From contig CP107210.1 in NCBI GenBank assembly GCA_025757985.1, forward strand, positions 62,001 to 126,000: a stretch of 64,000 bases of DNA, read 5' to 3'. The position numbers were made by a program, and so were the translations under genes. The DNA is from Oscillospiraceae bacterium. Lineage in GTDB: Bacteria; Bacillota; Clostridia; Oscillospirales; Ruminococcaceae. Of this stretch, positions 58,119-64,000 are shown one piece after another. Within the stretch, counting starts at the first letter, position 1. Each line of letters opens with the position of its first letter. The notes under the pieces were generated by a model. That model did no database searches. It was not told where the DNA came from and worked only from the letters and a program-made list of their open reading frames with translations.

Positions 58119-60026
58119 TTATGCCTCCTTACATTCGCGGCAAAGCCCCTGCGCAGCCAGACGCAGGCTTTCCCATGTGTCGGCGTCCACGATGCCAAGC
58201 GTCTGCAGCCCGGCGGTCAGCTGGTAGCTTTCCAGCGCGGACGCAGTTTCCGGCCCAAGGATGCCTGTCTCGGGTACAAAATCGGCGGTCTGGTTGGCGG
58301 CGGCAATGATGTTCAACCAACGCTGCACCTGCAGTACGGCAGGTGCAGCACTGCCCAGCGCCAACGCCCCGGCGGGCCATACGCCACCGGGCTTGGGGCT
58401 GGCTCCGGCGGGGTTGGCAGCCAGCAGCCGCTCGGCGGCCTCGCGCAGCACCGTCCAGTCCGCGGCGGTCACAATGCCTGTCTCGGTCAGCCCGAAATAC
58501 CGTTGGGCACTGCGCACGGCGGTCTCCAGCGCAGGGTCAAAGGTGCTGGTCGGCGTGTCGCTCTCAGGCAGGTTGATCTCGGGAATCCACTGGCCCAGAA
58601 ATAGCAGCATCCGGCTCAGTCGCAGCACCTCTGCGCCGCTGTCACCGGGGCGCAGCGCAGCGGCAGGGGCAGGCAGCCGGATCATGCGCACCACGGGGCC
58701 GCTGCTGTCCAGTGCTGCGGCGGCATCATACAGGCTTTGCCATGTCAGCCGCCCCACCACACCGTCCACAGGCAGCCCGGCCCGCGCTTGCCATGCCCTG
58801 ACGGCCCGCGCTGTTGCTGCGCCGAAGCGCCCATCCACTGTCACGGTTGGAATATCGCTGTAGTAGGCAGCGAGCCGGCGCAGATAATACTGCACAGCCC
58901 GCACGGCGGTCCCGCTGCTGCCCTCCCGCGTGGTGACCGTGAACTGCCCCGGGGCAATGTCTGCGTCCACGAGCCTGTTTGCGACCGCCAAGCCGACCTC
59001 CTTCAGCTTGTTCCATGTCGCACGGCCCACTGTGCCATCGGCCGTCAGCCCGAAAACACTCTGAAACGCCTGCACAGCGCTGACGGTGGCGGCGCCGAAG
59101 CTGCCGTCCACCGCTATGGTGTGCAGTGCGCGGTAGTTGTCCGCAGCCAGCCGCAGCCAGAACTGCACCAGCCGCACCTCCATGCCCTTGTCGCCCCGCC
59201 GCAGCACTGTGCCGGGCCATGCGGTGCCGCCAAGGTCGCTCTGCGCGTCCACCCAAGCGGCGTAAAGTGCATTCCAGGTGCGCTGCCCGACTGCGCCGTC
59301 CGCCGTCAGGCCCTGTTTTTTCTGGAACGCCTGCACGGCGCGCTCGGTCGCTGCCCCGTAGCGGCCGTCCACCGTGACGCGCGGCAGCGCGGAATCAAAC
59401 TGTGCAAGATCGGAAAGCCAGAACTGCACCTGCTCCACGGCGCTGCCGCTCGACCCGCGCCGCAGGACTGTGCCCGGCCAACCGCCGGTGGTCTGCGTGC
59501 CCTCGGCGGTCTCGCCCTCGCTGGTCAGCTCGGCAAGATCCTTGACGCTCACATAGATAAAGCTGATTTTATACCAGGTGGCACGGCCCACCACGCCATC
59601 GGCGGTCAGACCGAACTGCTTCTGAAAGCGCTTGACGCTGCGCTCGGTGGCCTCGTCAAAGACGCCGTTCACCACCGGCTTGCCGAAGGAGGGGTAGTCC
59701 TTCGCAATGCGGGACAGCTGCTTTTGCAGGATGCGCACATTGGTCCCGCTGCTGCCGCGGCGCAGCGGACTGCCCGGATAGCTGGACGGTATGGATGCAA
59801 TGTGGTCCGTTGTGACCAGCTGTACCCGCTTGCCGTAGTAATACCGCAGGATCTGCAGGGCGTTCTTGCCCTCCTTGGCCCGCTCGACCGTGCCCCACTG
59901 CTTCATGCCGGGGCAGGTGACGGTACGCCCATCGCAGTATTCGGTGTAGTAGGGTTCGGCATCACCGCTGCGCTGCACATAGGTGTTGAATAATTCGGCG
60001 GTAAGGCGCTCCATGACGGCGAACAC
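58119..60026 (-). CDS. Six-repeat peptidoglycan-binding protein, SpoIID-like N-terminus, 5'-truncated
   Basis: 635 aa from GTG 60026. A SpoIID-like end (YYTEYCDGRTVTCPGMKQWG, ALQILRYYYG) is followed by six PG_binding_1 repeats with the core G..TE.AV..FQ..FGLTADGVVG, near residues 87-155, 185-255, 273-340, 367-435, 455-535 and 555-625. The frame is open and homologous further upstream (EEALRANILAQISLALNRIW, GYSFNITGSPGYDQAY) to about 60210, but holds no ATG, GTG or TTG there. The normal start has been lost. AAGGGG 6 bases before the GTG may allow a shortened product. Confidence 0.8.
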   Translation of the reverse strand: MFAVMERLTAELFNTYVQRSGDAEPYYTEYCDGRTVTCPGMKQWGTVERAKEGKNALQILRYYYGKRVQLVTTDHIASIPSSYPGSPLRRGSSGTNVRILQKQLSRIAKDYPSFGKPVVNGVFDEATERSVKRFQKQFGLTADGVVGRATWYKISFIYVSVKDLAELTSEGETAEGTQTTGGWPGTVLRRGSSGSAVEQVQFWLSDLAQFDSALPRVTVDGRYGAATERAVQAFQKKQGLTADGAVGQRTWNALYAAWVDAQSDLGGTAWPGTVLRRGDKGMEVRLVQFWLRLAADNYRALHTIAVDGSFGAATVSAVQAFQSVFGLTADGTVGRATWNKLKEVGLAVANRLVDADIAPGQFTVTTREGSSGTAVRAVQYYLRRLAAYYSDIPTVTVDGRFGAATARAVRAWQARAGLPVDGVVGRLTWQSLYDAAAALDSSGPVVRMIRLPAPAAALRPGDSGAEVLRLSRMLLFLGQWIPEINLPESDTPTSTFDPALETAVRSAQRYFGLTETGIVTAADWTVLREAAERLLAANPAGASPKPGGVWPAGALALGSAAPAVLQVQRWLNIIAAANQTADFVPETGILGPETASALESYQLTAGLQTLGIVDADTWESLRLAAQGLCRECKEA

Positions 60027-60212
60027 GGTGCGCCCCTTGACATAGGCCTGATCGTACCCCGGCGAGCCTGTTATGTTGAAGCTGTACCCGCGGCTGGGGT
60101 ACCACTCAGTCCAGATGCGGTTCAGCGCCAGACTGATCTGGGCCAGTATGTTGGCGCGCAGGGCCTCCTCCGGCCAGGAAGGTGTGCCCCTGCTGCAAAA
60201 GACCGTTGCAAG
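60027..60212 (-). pseudogene. Remnant N-terminal coding sequence of the peptidoglycan-binding gene
   Basis: In frame with the gene at 58119-60026 the sequence reads on through WPEEALRANILAQISLALN to about 60210, matching the usual N-terminal region of that family, then stops making sense near the promoter of the divergent gene. An in-frame TAG lies further upstream. About 50 or more native N-terminal residues are missing. Confidence 0.65.
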
Positions 60213-60234
60213 CTGACGAAAAAAATGCTATACT
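60206..60234 (+). promoter_or_regulatory. Promoter of the DUF1846 gene
   Basis: -35 TTGCAA (60206-60211), 17 bases, -10 TATACT (60229-60234). The -35 lies where the truncated divergent gene breaks off. Confidence 0.75.
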
Positions 60235-60282
60235 AAATCCATGTAGGACATTGGTTAAAGCATAGGAAAAAGGGGAATATAG

Positions 60283-61773
60283 ATGAGGATCGGATTTGAC
60301 AACGATAAATATCTTGCGATGCAGTCTGCCCATATCCGGGAGCGTATCGCTCAGTTTGACAATAAGCTCTATCTGGAATTTGGCGGCAAGCTGTTCGATG
60401 ACTACCATGCGTCCCGCGTGCTGCCGGGTTTCCAGCCCGACTCCAAGCTGCAGATGCTGCTGCAGCTCAAGGATCAGGCGGAGGTCGTCATTGTCATCAG
60501 CGCCGAGGATATCGTGGCCAACAAGATGCGCGGCGACTACGGCATTACCTATGATGTTGATGTGCTGCGCCTGATTGATGCCTTTCAGGGGGTCGGCCTG
60601 TTTGTGGGCAGCGTCTGCGTGACAAAGTTTACCGATGCGCCCGAGGTCACGGCCTTTGAGCAGAAGCTCAACGGTCTGGGCATCCGCACCTTCCGCCACT
60701 ATAAGATCCCCGGCTACCCCAACGATGTGAACCACATTGTCAGTGACGATGGCTACGGCAAGAATGATTATATCGAGACCGAACGCCCGCTGGTGGTCAT
60801 CACGGCCCCCGGCCCCGGCAGCGGTAAGATGGCGGTCTGTCTGTCTCAGCTGTACCATGAGTATAAGCGCGGTGTCAAGGCAGGATATGCCAAGTTTGAG
60901 ACCTTCCCCATCTGGAACCTGCCGCTCAAGCACCCGGTCAACCTTGCCTACGAGGCCGCCACCGCCGATCTGAACGATGTCAATATGATCGACCCGTTCC
61001 ATCTTGAGGCTTACGGAAAAACGACCGTTAATTATAACCGCGATGTCGAGATCTTCCCGGTGGTCAATGCCATGTTTGAGCTGATCGCCGGTAAAAGCCC
61101 TTATCGCTCACCCACGGATATGGGCGTCAATATGGCGGGCAACTGCATTATTGATGATGATGTCTGCCGCGAGGCATCGCTGAACGAGATTGTCCGCCGC
61201 TATTTCAAGTGCCTGTGCGACCAGAAGGCGAGCGGTGTGGTGAAGCAGGAGCGCTTCAAGCTGGAACTGCTGATGAATCAGGCCGGCATTGCGCTCGGGG
61301 AGCGCGCAGTCGAGAAGCGCGCCCATGCCTGCTCCGATGCGACCGGCGGCCAGCCTGCCGCCGCCATCGAGCTGGCGGACGGCACGATCGTGGTAGGCAA
61401 AAACGGCCCGCTGCTTGGTGCGGCCTCCTCCGCGCTGCTGAACGCACTGAAAAAGCTTGCGGGCATCGATCAGGAGATCGATCTAGTGTCTGCCCATGCG
61501 ATCGAACCGATCCAGACGCTGAAAACGACCTACCTCGGCAGCAAAAACCCCCGCCTGCATACTGACGAGATCCTGATCGCACTCTCCAGCTCTGCCTCGG
61601 AAAACGAGTACGCCGCCAAGGCGATGGAGCAGATCCCCAATCTGAAGGGCTGCGATATCCATTCCACCGTCATCCTCTCCAGCGTCGATGCCGATACCCT
61701 GAAAAAGTTGGGCATGTATCTGACCTGCGACCCCACCTACGAAGAGGATGACCGCATGTACCATAAAAGATAA
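60283..61773 (+). CDS. DUF1846-family protein
   Basis: 496 aa, the usual length of this family. The sequence KIGFD-like RIGFDNDKYL start, VIVISAEDIVANKMRGDYGI, VVITAPGPGSGKMAVCLSQL (a P-loop-like GPGSGK), FETFPIWNLPLKHPVNLAYE and MGVNMAGNCIIDD are characteristic. Structures of the family suggest a nucleotide-binding enzyme, but the reaction is unknown to me. AAAGGGGA lies before the ATG. Single gene with promoter and terminator. Confidence 0.93.
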   Translation: MRIGFDNDKYLAMQSAHIRERIAQFDNKLYLEFGGKLFDDYHASRVLPGFQPDSKLQMLLQLKDQAEVVIVISAEDIVANKMRGDYGITYDVDVLRLIDAFQGVGLFVGSVCVTKFTDAPEVTAFEQKLNGLGIRTFRHYKIPGYPNDVNHIVSDDGYGKNDYIETERPLVVITAPGPGSGKMAVCLSQLYHEYKRGVKAGYAKFETFPIWNLPLKHPVNLAYEAATADLNDVNMIDPFHLEAYGKTTVNYNRDVEIFPVVNAMFELIAGKSPYRSPTDMGVNMAGNCIIDDDVCREASLNEIVRRYFKCLCDQKASGVVKQERFKLELLMNQAGIALGERAVEKRAHACSDATGGQPAAAIELADGTIVVGKNGPLLGAASSALLNALKKLAGIDQEIDLVSAHAIEPIQTLKTTYLGSKNPRLHTDEILIALSSSASENEYAAKAMEQIPNLKGCDIHSTVILSSVDADTLKKLGMYLTCDPTYEEDDRMYHKR

Positions 61774-61803
61774 GCGATAGTTTTATATACATATATAGTA
61801 AGC

Positions 61804-61832
61804 CAAAGGGAGAGGGAAAACCTCTCCCTTTG
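61804..61832 (+). terminator. Intrinsic terminator of the DUF1846 gene
   Basis: Stem CAAAGGGAGAGG / CCTCTCCCTTTG with loop GAAAA. Confidence 0.75.
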
Positions 61833-61899
61833 CTGTTACATGTTATAAGGGAATCAACCCGCCCACCTCACCCATACCACCAACCTAACCCAGCACCCT

Positions 61900-62112
61900 G
61901 TAGGGGCCGGGCATGCCCGGCCCGCAGGCTTGCCATTACATCCCGTTCAACATAAAACCGTAGGGGCGGCATACATGCCGCCCGCGCACCCAACGCCATC
62001 ACTCACCCAACGGTTCACCTGTAGGGGCGGCATACATGCCGCCCGCGCACCACGCCAATACCACCAACCTAACCCACCGCCACCCTGTAGGGGCCGGGCA
62101 TGCCCGGCCCGC
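61900..62112. repeat. Cluster of four family B units
   Basis: GTAGGGGCCGGGCATGCCCGG occurs at 61900 and 62087, and GTAGGGGCGGCATACATGCCG at 61960 and 62021. Spacing is about 60 bases. Each unit is itself a palindrome. No gene is seen in 61833-62217. Confidence 0.8.
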
Positions 62113-62217
62113 AACCTACCCGATACTACAGCTTGTGGCCATCGCACAGCAAATCCCCAACATGCACCTTGCCCAAAAATCCCTCTCAAAATTTGTCAAA
62201 AAAACCGAAAAACCCCA

Positions 62218-62585
62218 TTGACAAAAGTATGACCACTTGCTATAATAAGCAAACTGTCCCGCGGCGGGAGCCGCGGCAAGCCCTTCTATCAACAGCTTGT
62301 ACGCGTTTTTTGAAGAAAACTTCTTCAAAAAACTTTCCTAAAGTCAATACCCAAACGGATAATTCAGCAAAGTACACAAGGACGGTAGCGGAAATCGGGC
62401 AAAGTGGCGGGGAAAACTGTGCAACTTGCACAACGCGAATAGACCGATAAAACAGACGCTTGAAAAACTGGGCATCTGTTCTATCAGTCTCTTTCGCTCA
62501 CATTGCGACTAGGCAAAGTTTGTTTTTCTGTTGGTGAGCGTCTTTTGGGTATCGCCGCGCCAGCGCGGTGATACTCTGTCTTTTT
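62218..62585 (+). ncRNA. Structured RNA candidate with consensus promoter and terminator
   Basis: Promoter TTGACA (62218-62223), 17 bases, TATAAT (62241-62246), a full consensus. The presumed transcript (from about 62253) contains CCGCGG/CCGCGG, TGTGCA-ACT-TGCACA (62418-62432), AGACCGATAAAACAGA / TCTGTTCTATCAGTCT (62441-62490) and CGCTCAC / GTGAGCG (62495-62540). It ends in GTATCGCCGCGC / GCGCGGTGATAC with TTTTT (62549-62585). No supported protein frame. No known RNA family was recognised. Confidence 0.6.
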
Positions 62586-62689
62586 GGTTGCTCTCCACCA
62601 GAAAAACTATAAAGGTGTCTCCGACGGATTTAAACGCGCCTAATGCCATGCGCAATGCGTCCGCGTTCGCGGAACTTACGATTAAGGAG

Positions 62690-62715
62690 GACAGCGGTAA
62701 ACCGCTGTCTTTTTT
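62690..62715. terminator. Terminator next to the IS30 transposase stop
   Basis: Stem GACAGCGGT / ACCGCTGTC then TTTTTT. Confidence 0.75.
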
Positions 62716-63781
62716 AAATATTAAAGAAATTATAAATTCTTTGTTTGTCGCTCAAGTTTATTAGTTCTAGCTGTTCTCTGAACAGGTCGTTACTACATCT
62801 TCCGTCAAACATTTCGCGCGGGTAGCCGTTTACGAAGTGTTGCGCTTGTGTGGCGTGGTACTGTGTTTTGTGTTTCATGCTCTGACCCTTGGGAAAGTGG
62901 CGGCGCAAGAGTTTGTTGTTGTTTTCGTTACTGCCGCGCTCGTATGGGTGTCCGGGATGGCAGTAGAACGCGGGAACGCCCAGCGCGTCAAAGGCGTTTT
63001 GATTTGCAAATTCTGAACCGTTGTCTAGGGTGATGGTGAAGAAAATTTTGTTAAAGTCATCTCCGAATGTTTGCTTTAGATGTTGCATTGCTTTTGTAGT
63101 AGCATCGGCAGTTTTATCTTCTACCTTGATTACTATTTCTTCTCTAGTCTGGCGTTCTGTCATTACTAGGCAAGATTCGTTTCTACCCTCGGATGTTCCT
63201 ATAATGCTATCTATTTCCCAATGTCCAAAGCTGTCGCGGGTCAATATAACTTTTGAGCGGCGGTCAATGCTGCGATGGTTTAAACTCTTTGAACGCATAG
63301 TTGATTGTACTTGTTTTTTGCGCTTTTTGCGGTGTCCTACTGGAAGATTTTTATAGGTTGTATGTGGGATAAGACCCTCGGCAATGTAGCGGTACATGGT
63401 TTGCTTGGTGACCTTTACACCGTAGGTGTTGCCGACTTTTTCTATTGCGGCGTAGGGGCTATATCCCATTGATATACACTCGGCTATTGCATTTACATAG
63501 TTGTGGTTATTGCCGATTTTCAGACCGTTACTGTGCGCAGTATACTGGTATTCTGCATATCTTTGGGCGGTGCTAGCATCGTAGGTATAATAGAAAATAT
63601 ATGTTGCACCGTCTAATTGCTGTACTTTTCCCTTTTTCAATTCTCTACTGATGGAAGATTGAGAACAACCTATTTCTTTTGCAATTTCTCTTTGAGAATG
63701 TCCAGCTTTATACAGGGCTTGTATTGCTATTCTATCATCTGGTCTAAAATGTCGTCCTTTTGGTCGTGGTTCTACATACAT
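62714..63781 (-). CDS. IS30-family transposase
   Basis: 355 aa. N-terminal HTH (FRPDDRIAIQALYKAGHSQR, EIGCSQSSISRELKKG) and the DDE core: WEIDSIIGT (first Asp), ITLDNGSEFAN (second Asp) and PYERGSNENNNKLLRR (Glu), the IS30 pattern. Length is typical (about 350). GGAG lies 10 bases before the ATG. Terminal inverted repeats could not be identified with confidence, so I do not set insertion sequence borders. Confidence 0.93.
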   Translation of the reverse strand: MYVEPRPKGRHFRPDDRIAIQALYKAGHSQREIAKEIGCSQSSISRELKKGKVQQLDGATYIFYYTYDASTAQRYAEYQYTAHSNGLKIGNNHNYVNAIAECISMGYSPYAAIEKVGNTYGVKVTKQTMYRYIAEGLIPHTTYKNLPVGHRKKRKKQVQSTMRSKSLNHRSIDRRSKVILTRDSFGHWEIDSIIGTSEGRNESCLVMTERQTREEIVIKVEDKTADATTKAMQHLKQTFGDDFNKIFFTITLDNGSEFANQNAFDALGVPAFYCHPGHPYERGSNENNNKLLRRHFPKGQSMKHKTQYHATQAQHFVNGYPREMFDGRCSNDLFREQLELINLSDKQRIYNFFNI

Positions 63782-63823
63782 CCTTTTTGTTCTCCTCTCG
63801 GTTGGTTCTACTAAAATTTTATT

Positions 63824-63939
63824 TTTTTTGGTATAAAAGTAAAGGTCGGGGTAGTATTTTTTCGCGGAACAGGCTTGCTCCGCTGCGCCTGATCCGCAAA
63901 AAAATCTCCACCCCTACCCTTGACTTTTACACCAAAAAA
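63824..63939. repeat. Large imperfect palindrome upstream of the IS30 transposase
   Basis: Left arm TTTTTTGGTATAAAAGTAAAGG and right arm CCTTGACTTTTACACCAAAAAA pair outermost; inner arms GGGGTAG/CTACCCC-type and CGCGGAACAGGC / GCCTGATCCGC follow. Directly after it comes the perfect 20-bp palindrome GCGCCGTGCTAGCACGGCGC (63940-63959). No gene is seen in 63782-64000. Confidence 0.75.
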
Positions 63940-64000
63940 GCGCCGTGCTAGCACGGCGCAAGGAACGATATGCAACTAAAGGGCAAACAAGATATAGCGA

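Noticed and set aside
61900..62112. Regularly spaced repeats that look like a small CRISPR array
   Set aside because: The units are long palindromes of two alternating types, spacers differ in length and resemble each other, and no cas gene is near.

Overview
The window reads as chromosome of a GC-rich low-GC-phylum Clostridia bacterium, most likely Ruminococcaceae/Oscillospiraceae of the Faecalibacterium-Gemmiger-Subdoligranulum kind. This is inferred from gene content (suf operon with sufU, clostridial two-subunit AddAB, DUF1846, SpoIIR, CstA, GH13), from Gram-positive ribosome sites, and from two families of palindromic intergenic repeats scattered through the window. No taxonomic search was possible.

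Layout. 1-4.3 kb: start of an ECF sigma gene, a histidine kinase/response regulator pair, a DtxR-type metal regulator with an operator-like palindrome, and dapF. 4.4-7.4 kb: acpP, proS and a membrane protein. 7.5-12.5 kb: a minus-strand row asnB, D-aspartate-ligase-like ATP-grasp, murE, which together suggest an amidated D-Asp peptide bridge in the wall. 12.8-17.9 kb: sufC-B-D-S-U, with a palindromic insertion between sufB and sufD.

18.1-32.35 kb is an integrated mobile element of about 14.2 kb and visibly lower GC. It sits in the 3' half of a tRNA-Asn gene: the displaced tRNA end and its own terminator lie at 18.07-18.15 kb, and the intact tRNA is at 32.30-32.38 kb. It carries a tyrosine integrase with an XRE-like insertion, an excisionase-like protein without a normal start codon, a five-gene operon of unknown role (two unknowns, SF2 helicase, REP-type tyrosine transposase, unknown), a long structured RNA candidate (about 470 nt), an XRE regulator, a lipoprotein with Ig-like repeats whose 3' end is interrupted by an ORF-less group II intron, a zinc-finger/Rep_3-like initiator and a SprT-like metalloprotease. 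I see no relaxase or conjugation genes.

32.4-42.9 kb: tRNA-Asn and tRNA-Leu, HD-domain and YdbC-like proteins, a class B sortase beside a TPATG-type substrate, rmlA-rmlD-rmlB (no rmlC), an Lrp regulator overlapping an aminotransferase, ispE, and spoIIR whose end is formed by a repeat. 42.9-49.8 kb: addB-addA. 50.3-54.7 kb: an amino-acid ABC transporter behind an attenuator-like leader, and cstA. 55-61.8 kb: a GH13 enzyme, a nitroreductase, an M15-like peptidase, a six-repeat peptidoglycan-binding protein that has lost its 5' end, and DUF1846. 61.8-64 kb: repeats, a second structured RNA candidate with consensus promoter and terminator, and an IS30 transposase beside a large palindrome.
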